A DNA stretch of 14,407 nt from Bacillota bacterium (lineage in GTDB: Bacteria > Bacillota > Clostridia > Acetivibrionales > DTU013), in the NCBI GenBank assembly GCA_023409615.1, contig JAEYRF010000255.1, forward strand, positions 1-14,407. The letters run 5' to 3'. Under the pieces are notes generated by a model. That model had not been told where the DNA came from. It did not search any database and was given only the letters and a program-made list of their open reading frames with translations. The position numbers and the translations under genes are program-made. Of the stretch, positions 1-6,032 are shown piece after piece (positions within the stretch are counted from its first letter, which is position 1; each line of letters starts with the position of its first letter).

Positions 1-233
1 AACCTGAAGTCAGGGCCTGGACTATTGTCAAGGGCACCAAAGCTCCCCAGGCTGCAGGCAAAATTCACAGCGATTTTGAAAGAGGCTTTATCAGAGCTGA
101 AATCGTTGCATATCATGACCTCATGGAATGCGGTTCTTACAATGCAGCACGTGAAAAAGGGCTTGTGCGCTCAGAGGGTAAGGACTATGTCATGCAGGAT
201 GGAGATGTAACCCTGTTCAGGTTTAATGTTTAA
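1..233 (+). CDS. ychF: YchF-type ATPase/GTPase, C-terminal part (5' end outside window)
   Basis: Only the last 77 residues are visible, read in frame from base 3 to the TAA at 231-233. The stretch PEVRAWTIVKGTKAPQAAGK, then HSDFERGFIRAE and an ending with DGDVTLFRFNV, is the typical TGS-domain tail of the YchF/Ola1 family. These are ribosome-associated P-loop NTPases that prefer ATP and are linked to translation and oxidative stress. The nucleotide-binding domain lies outside the window, so its motifs cannot be checked. The last 11 bases overlap the 3' end of the convergent cheW gene, and no terminator separates the two. The family call is firm because the C-terminal TGS segment is highly conserved. 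Confidence 0.93.
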   Translation, partial: PEVRAWTIVKGTKAPQAAGKIHSDFERGFIRAEIVAYHDLMECGSYNAAREKGLVRSEGKDYVMQDGDVTLFRFNV

Positions 234-702
234 GGGCCGCCTCCGTCTTCTTCAGGGTACTTGAGAGCCTCTTGACCTCATTATCGTTCAGAACTTTTTC
301 AAGATCGATGATGGAGATTAGCTTCTCTCCCCTGATTGCAACCTTTTTCAGGTATTCGCCGGCTCCGGTCTGCATCATTATGGGTGAAGAATCAATTTCA
401 TTCCCGGCAAACCTAAGAATCTCAGAGACGTCATTGACAATGAACCCTGCATAGTTCTCATCAATACGTGCAACGAGTATTTTTGTCTTTTTATTAATCG
501 TAACATCTCCCATATCAAACCTCTTAGCCAGGTTGATTACCGGAAGTACACTATCTCTAAAATTAATGATCCCCTCAATGAATCTGGGCATTCTGGGCAT
601 CTTTGTTGCCTCTTGATATTTGATAATTTGAAACACCTGCCAGGCTTCCGCACCAAACTGCTGCCCGTTTATATCGAAAATAACCACCTGAATATCATCC
701 AT
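223..702 (-). CDS. cheW: CheW-like chemotaxis coupling protein, stand-alone
   Basis: A 159-aa protein made of a single CheW domain, the usual length for a free CheW. Recognisable elements are the N-terminal strand VVIFDINGQQFGAEAW, the central GIINFRDSVLPVINLAKRF (the CheW signature around the IxNxRGxxLPVxxL position) and the later GFIVNDVSEILRF. CheW links methyl-accepting receptors to the histidine kinase CheA in the cytoplasm. The start is supported by a GAGGAGG sequence 7 bases upstream of the ATG at 702. No cheA, cheY or receptor gene is nearby, so it is an orphan here. It may serve a remote array or act as a CheV/CheW-type adaptor. Its last bases overlap the end of ychF on the other strand. 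The family call is confident; its pathway partner is unknown. Confidence 0.92.
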   Translation of the reverse strand: MDDIQVVIFDINGQQFGAEAWQVFQIIKYQEATKMPRMPRFIEGIINFRDSVLPVINLAKRFDMGDVTINKKTKILVARIDENYAGFIVNDVSEILRFAGNEIDSSPIMMQTGAGEYLKKVAIRGEKLISIIDLEKVLNDNEVKRLSSTLKKTEAALKH

Positions 703-778
703 TTGCAGACCTCCTCATTATATTGTCAGGGACATTGCTCTTTAAGTATATTCGACATAATGTTACCAAAAATCCTCC

Positions 779-807
779 TTGACAATCAAATCTCCTCATG
801 CTACGAT
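779..807 (+). promoter_or_regulatory. Sigma-A-type promoter for the T-box/aroF transcript
   Basis: A perfect -35 box TTGACA at 779-784 is followed by exactly 17 bases and then TACGAT at 802-807 (4 of 6 matches to TATAAT). An A/T-rich stretch follows. Transcription would start near 814, shortly before the first conserved T-box elements at about 831, which is the expected arrangement. An alternative -10 (GATAAT, 805-810) would need a 20-base spacer and is less likely. Confidence 0.6.
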
Positions 808-830
808 AATATAAATTTATAGAAAAAGGC

Positions 831-1083
831 AATGACAAGGGAAAGTATGCAGGAATCAACTCGATCAGCGAACCGGGAATGGTGTGAGCCCGGTGGAGTC
901 TACCCGTTGAAGTTCCCCTTTGAGCTGCAGGCTGAAGATACTCAAGTAGGCTGTGCCGGTAGTCCGCCGTTACATGGAAAAGCGTATTATTGTACGCTGT
1001 TAAGCAGGGTCTTTACCAATTTGAGTGGTAACGCGCAGAGGATAACTCTTCGTCTCATAGCAGATGAAGGGTTTTTTATTTTG
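831..1083 (+). promoter_or_regulatory. T-box riboswitch leader controlling DAHP synthase
   Basis: The leader has the ordered parts of a T-box. Stem I begins with AATGACAAGGG; the AGTA of the specifier-loop E motif is at 844-847, opposite GAA at 909-911. The AG-bulge region is AGCGA (867-871), the apical part is GGGAATGGTGTGAGCCC (875-891), and ACTC (859-862) pairs with GAGT (896-899). A stem III-like hairpin GCGTA...GTACGC lies near 980. The T-box core GAGTGGTAACGCG (1023-1035) is a one-base variant of the consensus GGGTGGTACCGCG and carries the TGG that binds the tRNA acceptor end. Uncharged tRNA would favour the antiterminator (GAG 1023-1025 with CTC 1046-1048) over the terminator that shares CTC. 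The specifier is probably TTC for Phe (913-915), but GTT (912-914) and TAC (901-903) are also possible. Confidence 0.9.
1046..1083 (+). terminator. Intrinsic terminator of the T-box leader
   Basis: The arms CTCTTCGTCT (1046-1055) and AGATGAAGGG (1062-1071) form a 10-bp stem with two G-T wobbles and the loop CATAGC. A run of six T followed by ATTTT ends just before the aroF ribosome binding site. The 5' arm overlaps the bases needed for the antiterminator, so the two folds exclude each other. Confidence 0.88.
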
Positions 1084-1100
1084 TAGAAGGAGGATATTTT

Positions 1101-2132
1101 ATGATTATTGTAATGAGTAAGCAAGCAACAAGGCAGGAAATCGACAACGTTGAACAGAAGTTGGCAGAGCTTGGGTTCAATACCCACCCTATTATTGGCG
1201 AAATCAAAACAGTCATTGGTGCTATCGGTGACAAAAGAATGCTGAATACCCATGCTATCTCTTCTATGCCAGGTGTGGAGAGTCTGGTTCCAATAATGAA
1301 GCCTTTCAAGCTTGCCGGAAAAGAGTTAAAGCATGAACCAACCATTGTTGATGTAGGCGGAGTTAAATTCGGTGGAAATGAAATTGTCGTCATTGCCGGC
1401 CCCTGTGCCATTGAAAGTGAGGAGTCATTTCTCGAAACTGCCCAAAAGGTTAAAGAAGCAGGTGCAGGAATTCTGCGAGGCGGCGCATTCAAACCTCGTT
1501 CCTCTCCCTACTCCTTCCAGGGGCTTGAGGAGGAAGGCCTCAAGATAATGGATAAAGCCAGATCTGAGACTGGATTGAAAATTGTTACTGAGGTTGTGGA
1601 TACACGGGATGTTGAAATGGTTGACTCCTATGTTGATATGATCCAGATCGGAGCAAGAAACATGCAAAACTTTAGACTGCTGCATGAGGTCGGACTGACT
1701 AAAAAACCCATTCTTCTTAAGAGAGGGCTTGCAGCAACCATCGAGGAATGGCTAATGGCTGCTGAATATATAATGGCTGCTGGAAATGAAAACATAGTCC
1801 TGTGCGAAAGAGGCATCCGGACCTATGAGACCTCCACCAGAAACACACTTGACCTGAGCGCCATACCTGTGATCAAAGAACTGTCGCACCTGCCTATCAT
1901 TGTTGACCCTAGCCATGCCGCCGGAAACTGGAAATATGTAAGCGCACTGTCCAGGGGCGCCGTCGCCACTGGAGCTGATGGACTTATTATCGAGGTTCAC
2001 ATGGATCCTCCCAACGCGCTCAGTGATGGACCACAATCGTTGAGGCCTGTGAAATTTGCTCAATTGCTCAATGAGATAAAACCTGTAGCAACAGCTGTTG
2101 GAAGAAGTATGAAAATGGTGCAGGAACCTTAG
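1101..2132 (+). CDS. aroF: 3-deoxy-7-phosphoheptulonate (DAHP) synthase, type I-beta with N-terminal regulatory domain
   Basis: This 343-aa enzyme condenses phosphoenolpyruvate and erythrose 4-phosphate into DAHP, the first step of the shikimate pathway. Residues 1-70 form the ferredoxin-like (ACT-like) domain seen in Thermotoga-type DAHP synthases, where it senses aromatic end products. The catalytic TIM barrel follows: AGPCAIES (99-106, metal ligand Cys102), KPRSSPYSFQG (131-141), GARN (184-187), KRG (207-209), ERGIRTYE (236-243), DPSHAAG (269-275, metal ligand His272), EVH (298-300) and the SDG-QS element near 308-313. The start at 1101 has an AGAAGGAGG site 7 bases upstream. Control appears to act at two levels: tRNA-dependent antitermination in the leader and feedback through the N-terminal domain. 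No other aromatic pathway gene follows within the window. Confidence 0.97.
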   Translation: MIIVMSKQATRQEIDNVEQKLAELGFNTHPIIGEIKTVIGAIGDKRMLNTHAISSMPGVESLVPIMKPFKLAGKELKHEPTIVDVGGVKFGGNEIVVIAGPCAIESEESFLETAQKVKEAGAGILRGGAFKPRSSPYSFQGLEEEGLKIMDKARSETGLKIVTEVVDTRDVEMVDSYVDMIQIGARNMQNFRLLHEVGLTKKPILLKRGLAATIEEWLMAAEYIMAAGNENIVLCERGIRTYETSTRNTLDLSAIPVIKELSHLPIIVDPSHAAGNWKYVSALSRGAVATGADGLIIEVHMDPPNALSDGPQSLRPVKFAQLLNEIKPVATAVGRSMKMVQEP

Positions 2133-2140
2133 TTTTGAGG

Positions 2141-2178
2141 TTATTATGCCATGAATTTGCGAATTCATGGTATAATAA
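2141..2178. repeat. Palindromic repeat, copy 1 (between aroF and the glycosyltransferase gene)
   Basis: The arms TTATTATGCCATGAATT (2141-2157) and AATTCATGGTATAATAA (2162-2178) form a 17-bp inverted repeat with one G-T pair and a TGCG loop. It lies 8 bases after the aroF stop. No T-run follows on either side, so it is not a classical terminator. The outer arms, TTATTATRCCATGA and ATGGTATAATA, match the two copies at 10620-10649 and 10734-10763, while the loop region differs. This points to a repeat family with conserved arms. Confidence 0.85.
2168..2176 (+). promoter_or_regulatory. Extended -10 promoter motif within the palindrome
   Basis: TGGTATAAT is a perfect extended -10 element (TGnTATAAT) in the right arm of the palindrome. 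Initiation near 2183 would give a leader of about 35 bases before the glycosyltransferase gene. No good -35 box lies 17 bases upstream, but extended -10 promoters can work without one. Whether it is used is inference. Confidence 0.4.
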
Positions 2179-2217
2179 ATCTATCGGGGCACAAAATCAG
2201 TAATTGAAAAAGGACTT

Positions 2218-2931
2218 ATGATGAAAACACTGATAATCATACCTGCATATAATGAAGCAAAAAATCTCGTCGGGCTTTTAGATAGTTTGAAATCAACCTG
2301 TCCGGAGCATGACATGGTTGTGATAAATGACAGTTCCCGCGATAACACTCTGGAGGTCTGCAGGGAACATGGTATCTATGTCATTGATCTTCCTGTCAAT
2401 CTTGGAATAGGTGGTGCGGTTCAGTCCGGTTACAGGTATGCACTGTACAGGCATTACGATGCTGTAGTTCAGGTCGACGGAGATGGTCAGCACAATCCTG
2501 AATATATTGGCAAACTATTGGCGGAGCTCAATAAAGGAGCGAATATCTGCATCGGATCCAGATTTATTACTAAGAAAGGCTTCCAGTCCTCTATGACAAG
2601 ACGATTTGCCATCCGCTATTTCAGCAGCCTAATATATTTCTTTACTGGATGTCGGGTAACAGATCCCACCTCGGGATTCAGGGCTTGCGACCTTAAAGCC
2701 ATCAAATTATTTGCTACAGATTATCCTCAGGACTATCCCGAACCAGAATCTATTGTTAATGCTGCCAGAAATAAACTGCAAGTTATTGAGGTGCCTGTTG
2801 TCATGAATGAACGAAAAGAGGGAAAATCCTCAATTACACATTTAAAATCACTGTACTATATGATAAAGGTTAGTCTATCCGTAATCATTGCATCATTTTA
2901 CCATTCACAACATATGGAGGCTGATTCATGA
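2218..2931 (+). CDS. Family 2 glycosyltransferase (polyprenyl-phosphate sugar transferase type)
   Basis: A 237-aa GT-A fold enzyme of the dolichol-phosphate mannosyltransferase-like branch of GT2. It has the N-terminal nucleotide-binding start IIIPAYNEAKNL (6-17), VINDSSRDNT (35-44), the metal-binding DGD at 87-89 followed by GQHNP, the acceptor-site region TDPTSGFR (148-155), YPEPE (173-177) and a late basic motif KEGKSSI (200-206). The protein probably transfers a nucleotide-activated sugar to a lipid phosphate at the inner face of the membrane. It has no long C-terminal membrane domain, only a hydrophobic stretch near 211-227. ATG at 2221 fits the GGA-containing binding site slightly better than ATG at 2218. 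The stop overlaps the next start by ATGA, so the two products are probably made together. The sugar and acceptor cannot be deduced. Confidence 0.9.
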   Translation: MMKTLIIIPAYNEAKNLVGLLDSLKSTCPEHDMVVINDSSRDNTLEVCREHGIYVIDLPVNLGIGGAVQSGYRYALYRHYDAVVQVDGDGQHNPEYIGKLLAELNKGANICIGSRFITKKGFQSSMTRRFAIRYFSSLIYFFTGCRVTDPTSGFRACDLKAIKLFATDYPQDYPEPESIVNAARNKLQVIEVPVVMNERKEGKSSITHLKSLYYMIKVSLSVIIASFYHSQHMEADS

Positions 2932-3290
2932 ACACAATTCTTCAGATCATTATGATTGTATCTTCCCTTCTATTCCTATGCTATATCATAATCATGCTTC
3001 GTAATAAAAAGATTGAGCTTAAGTTTACTCTCATCTGGCTGTTTGCAGGAATAAGTTTTTTGGCAATCGCTGTTTTCCCAGGTCTGCTTCGCCGTCTTTC
3101 CGCACTGCTGCATATTGTTGAACCGGTAAACACACTGTTCCTGTTCATTATCTTTTTCGCGCTCTTGATAATTTTTACATTGACAATCGCACTTTCAAGA
3201 AACGCAAACCGCGTAAAGACCCTGACACAGGAAATTGGTATTATGAAAATGGAACTTGAGAAGCTGAAAAGTCATATGCATTTGAGTTGA
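2928..3290 (+). CDS. DUF2304-type small membrane protein
   Basis: A 120-aa protein with three predicted membrane segments (about 4-22, 34-53 and 69-90) and a short charged C-terminal helix (about 92-115) that looks able to form a coiled coil. Size, topology, and the W-x-x-x-G-I-S-F-L run after the second helix start resemble the DUF2304 family, whose genes are often coupled to GT2 glycosyltransferases of lipid-linked sugar pathways. Here the start codon overlaps the glycosyltransferase stop, which fits. The molecular role is not established; a membrane anchor or partner for the transferase is an inference. The last 19 bases overlap the end of the convergent diguanylate cyclase gene. Confidence 0.78.
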   Translation: MNTILQIIMIVSSLLFLCYIIIMLRNKKIELKFTLIWLFAGISFLAIAVFPGLLRRLSALLHIVEPVNTLFLFIIFFALLIIFTLTIALSRNANRVKTLTQEIGIMKMELEKLKSHMHLS

Positions 3291-4396
3291 TCTTTTTCTA
3301 AAACCTCACGGGGTTGCCCGATATCATTGAACATAACAACAATATTCTTCCCTATACTCTTTGCATGATAAAGAGCCTGATCCGCCTTCTCAATGACATC
3401 TCTTATATTCTTGGAATGTGTTGGATATTGAGCCACACCACAGCTTACTGTCATCTTCTGCCGATTATCACTTGAACCAAGATAAATGCGTTGTTTCTCG
3501 AGCTGCCGCTTAATCCTGTCACCGACACTTTTTGCAATGATAATATCAAGATCACGAATAAGGATCATAAATTCTTCTCCGCCATAACGCACAGGTATAT
3601 CCGAACTTCTTATACATTGCCGAATGATATCTGAAAACAACATCAGCAGCTTATCTCCCGACAAATGTCCATATGTGTCATTGAAACCTTTAAAATTATC
3701 CAAATCAAATATTAGAACATTTAAAACGCTCTCACATTTATTTGCATACTCGACCTCTTCCTTAAGCTTCTGCTCAAAATAATGACGGTTGGCCAAGCCG
3801 GTCAGCTTGTCTGTTCTGGCAATCCTGAATTCCTTCTTAATCAATTCATCACTTTTCATTACTTCAAAGTTAATTCTGGTTGCTGCATAAGCCGCAAGTA
3901 ATATCATAAGATCTTTTATTATAAGTGATGAAATGAAAAAACTGCTTGTTTTCTCCTGTCCTGAAAGAATGCAAACAGCGGTATATAGAACTACAATGAC
4001 AATCCCTGTCCTCACTGTATTTGAAATATTACTGTATACACCTAGTACGCCAATAAGGAAAAAGAAAAAAATGAAAAGTTCAGATCTGATGCCGTTGGAA
4101 AAAAAGATTAACAGCATTAATGCCGCAATATCACAATAAATAATTGTCATCGAGAATTTCTTGTTATATCTTTGAAGATATGCGGTGACAAATAAATTAT
4201 AAATAGCTGTAATTGCTAGTGTCTCAAGGACAGCATACCATTGGATTTCGGGCATATTATTGGTCAGACATAAAACAGCAGCAAACAAATAAAGCATCCA
4301 ACGGTAAACCAGCACTGTTGTGCTATTGTGCATTTTTTGCTTATTGTCTTTCTTTTGTATTCTTGAGACCTCGAATCTAGCTGCCCTTTTCTCCAA
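3272..4396 (-). CDS. Membrane diguanylate cyclase with GGDEF domain
   Basis: A 374-aa protein that makes cyclic di-GMP from two GTP. The N-terminal half has about six hydrophobic helices (roughly 28-45, 51-76, 83-101, 106-121, 128-146 and 155-173) and no recognised sensor family. The GGDEF domain follows: DKLTGLANRHYF (196-207), the metal-site strand FDLDNFKGFND (230-240), the active signature GGEEF (272-276) and the late SCGVAQYP (318-325). An RSSD at 263-266, five residues before GGEEF, is an intact inhibitory I-site, so product feedback is expected. The start read here is TTG at 4396 with AGGA about 10 bases upstream; ATG at residue 22 lacks a good site. It lies 25 bases after an unrecognised gene and is probably the last gene of that operon. 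Catalytic activity is likely; the input signal is unknown. Confidence 0.93.
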   Translation of the reverse strand: MEKRAARFEVSRIQKKDNKQKMHNSTTVLVYRWMLYLFAAVLCLTNNMPEIQWYAVLETLAITAIYNLFVTAYLQRYNKKFSMTIIYCDIAALMLLIFFSNGIRSELFIFFFFLIGVLGVYSNISNTVRTGIVIVVLYTAVCILSGQEKTSSFFISSLIIKDLMILLAAYAATRINFEVMKSDELIKKEFRIARTDKLTGLANRHYFEQKLKEEVEYANKCESVLNVLIFDLDNFKGFNDTYGHLSGDKLLMLFSDIIRQCIRSSDIPVRYGGEEFMILIRDLDIIIAKSVGDRIKRQLEKQRIYLGSSDNRQKMTVSCGVAQYPTHSKNIRDVIEKADQALYHAKSIGKNIVVMFNDIGQPREVLEKDQLKCI

Positions 4397-4421
4397 AACC
4401 GCATCATCCTGTCATAGCGAA

Positions 4422-4760
4422 TTACAATTCCACACCTTCAGCAGTAATTCCGTCTGTGGTAAAGCCTACTTTGATATAGTTATGATTTCCATATTCTGCA
4501 GACAATTCGCTGCTTGCATGTATGTAAATATCAACATTTTTTTTGATATCAATTATTAACCTGTCGAATATGTCGTTTTGCATTATACGGACAATTACGT
4601 CAATATATTTCAATGGAGAGTGATCGGACTTGCTTTCAATAACAACAGGAATCTTAACATTTTTATCCGGCCCATACACCTTAATGTTGATTCCTCCTGG
4701 TTCAATAATACTATCAGTGGGATAAAGCATGTCCCTTTCAAATAAAATGTCAGAATTCAT
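4422..4760 (-). CDS. Unrecognised 112-aa protein, soluble, strand-rich
   Basis: I do not recognise a family. The start is set at ATG 4760 because GGAGGT lies 6 bases upstream; an in-frame ATG at 4799 has no such site. The product MNSDILFERDMLYP... has no signal peptide or membrane helix. It alternates hydrophobic and charged residues (IKVYGPDK, IPVVIESKS, YIDVIVRIMQ, LIIDIKKNVDIYIH), which suggests a compact beta-rich fold, and has no cysteine or obvious catalytic motif. It sits between the lytic transglycosylase gene (54 bases upstream) and the diguanylate cyclase gene (25 bases downstream), on the same strand. Co-expression with either is likely, but no function can be named. Confidence 0.75.
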   Translation of the reverse strand: MNSDILFERDMLYPTDSIIEPGGINIKVYGPDKNVKIPVVIESKSDHSPLKYIDVIVRIMQNDIFDRLIIDIKKNVDIYIHASSELSAEYGNHNYIKVGFTTDGITAEGVEL

Positions 4761-4814
4761 ACAAAGACCTCCGATTTTACCTTTTTTTATGATACTCATA
4801 GTATAAAAATATCA

Positions 4815-5381
4815 TTAAAACTCACTTTCGTAAAGCTTTTTATAGGTAGCTTGACTTTTTTTGACCTTGATAAGATATTGCTCAGTCTCCTTGAAAGGAA
4901 TTTTATCGAGACTTTTACCATTTTGGCTGTATTTATTGTTTTTCAGCCATTGCGATACATTCCCGCTCCCTGCATTGTATGCAACGAGCATCAGTTCCAG
5001 ATCGCCAAATTCGTAGTAAAGCGTAGAAAGATACCAGCAGCCAATCCGTATATTCATCTCAGGTTCGAAAAGCATATCCTTTGAATAATTGTTTATCTTC
5101 AGCTTTCCTGCAATCCATTCACCCGTTTTGCCTGTGATTTGCATCAACCCTCTTGCATCTCTTGGCGAAACCGCATCCGGTCTAAAACTGCTTTCCACCT
5201 TTATAACCGCAAGAACCAGATAAGGATCCAGATCGTATTCATCAGAATATTTTTCTATGAGTTCCCTGTATTCCAACGGATACATGTATCTAATCAGCTT
5301 AACTGCTGAAAAAGCGGCCCCAGCTATAATAATTGCTATAAGAAGACAAATTGCGATTTTTCCTTTTAACTTATGTTTCAT
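4815..5381 (-). CDS. Membrane-anchored lytic transglycosylase (SLT domain)
   Basis: A 188-aa protein with a short basic N-terminus, one membrane helix (about 9-27) acting as an uncleaved anchor or signal, and an SLT/lysozyme-like domain outside the membrane. The catalytic Glu63 is in VESSFRPDAVSP, followed by ARGLMQI (76-82), AYNAGSG (134-140) and the closing IPFKETEQYL (161-170), all hallmarks of family 1 lytic transglycosylases. The enzyme cleaves the MurNAc-GlcNAc bond of peptidoglycan and leaves 1,6-anhydro ends. The start ATG 5381 lies 10 bases after the coaE stop, and the ribosome binding site (GGTAGG) overlaps the coaE stop codon, so translation is probably coupled to coaE. The order coaE then slt is plausible for Clostridia. 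Confidence 0.94.
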   Translation of the reverse strand: MKHKLKGKIAICLLIAIIIAGAAFSAVKLIRYMYPLEYRELIEKYSDEYDLDPYLVLAVIKVESSFRPDAVSPRDARGLMQITGKTGEWIAGKLKINNYSKDMLFEPEMNIRIGCWYLSTLYYEFGDLELMLVAYNAGSGNVSQWLKNNKYSQNGKSLDKIPFKETEQYLIKVKKSQATYKKLYESEF

Positions 5382-5391
5382 ACATCCATAC

Positions 5392-6000
5392 CTACCGCTG
5401 CCACTCTTGCTTTTTTTGAAGGAACAGCTTAACGACTGCCTGTTCCAGCTCTTCTACCGTACCATTATTGTAAATGATCTCATCTGCAATCCTTATGTAT
5501 TCCTCATCACGCATCTGGGCATTAATCCTGTCCATAACAGCTTCTGAAGAGAGCCCTGATCGTTCCATTACCCGCTTAATCCTTGTCTCACGGTCTGCCG
5601 AAACTACCCAAACCTCATCTGCCAGATCTAAAAATCCCCTTTCAATAGGGATTGGTGCGTCTATTACAATAAAGTCCCATTTAGCAGTGTTCTTCAATAC
5701 ATCAATAGTGTCGTTTATCCTTTCAACGATATGCTTATGTGTTATGCAATTTAGTGCATGCAGCTTCACTTGATCTCCAAATGCAATGGATGCCAGCTTT
5801 TTTCTGTCCAACTCCCCGGTCTCATCAATAATATCACTTCCGAAATACTCCACCAGCTCTCTGACCGCATCGCTTCCAACTGCAGTTACATTCTTAGCAA
5901 GTATATCAGCATCGACCACAGCAGCCCCAAGATCCCTTAGAGTCCTTGATACTGTACTTTTACCACTGCCAATGCCTCCTGTTATTCCGATTATTTTCAT
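5392..6000 (-). CDS. coaE: Dephospho-CoA kinase
   Basis: This 202-aa cytoplasmic enzyme phosphorylates the 3'-hydroxyl of dephospho-CoA with ATP, the last step of coenzyme A synthesis. The N-terminus holds a P-loop GGIGSGKST (8-16), then VVDADILAK (28-36), the typical CoaE substrate strand. The middle has VIDAPIPIERG, corresponding to the family D-x-P-L-L-x-E lid region, and later VWVVSADRETRIKRVMERS. Length is normal for the family. The start at 6000 is supported by GGTGAG just upstream. It lies 32 bases after polA and 10 bases before the lytic transglycosylase gene, on the same strand, so the three form an operon. The polA-coaE order is common in Firmicutes. Confidence 0.97.
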   Translation of the reverse strand: MKIIGITGGIGSGKSTVSRTLRDLGAAVVDADILAKNVTAVGSDAVRELVEYFGSDIIDETGELDRKKLASIAFGDQVKLHALNCITHKHIVERINDTIDVLKNTAKWDFIVIDAPIPIERGFLDLADEVWVVSADRETRIKRVMERSGLSSEAVMDRINAQMRDEEYIRIADEIIYNNGTVEELEQAVVKLFLQKKQEWQR

Positions 6001-6032
6001 TTTCTCACCATTCCCAGTCGTTCTTCTCTTTT

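Noticed and set aside
703..727. TATAAT upstream of cheW on the minus strand as a promoter
   Set aside because: Transcription would begin inside the cheW ribosome binding site, so use as the main promoter is unlikely.
832..1086. 84-aa open reading frame before aroF
   Set aside because: It lies wholly within the T-box leader and terminator, and its sequence is explained by RNA structure.
2141..2178. Palindrome after aroF as an intrinsic terminator
   Set aside because: The stem is A/T-rich and no T-run follows on either strand; it matches the repeat family instead.
4761..4799. Longer start for the 112-aa protein at 4799
   Set aside because: No ribosome binding site upstream, whereas GGAGGT lies at the correct distance before ATG 4760.
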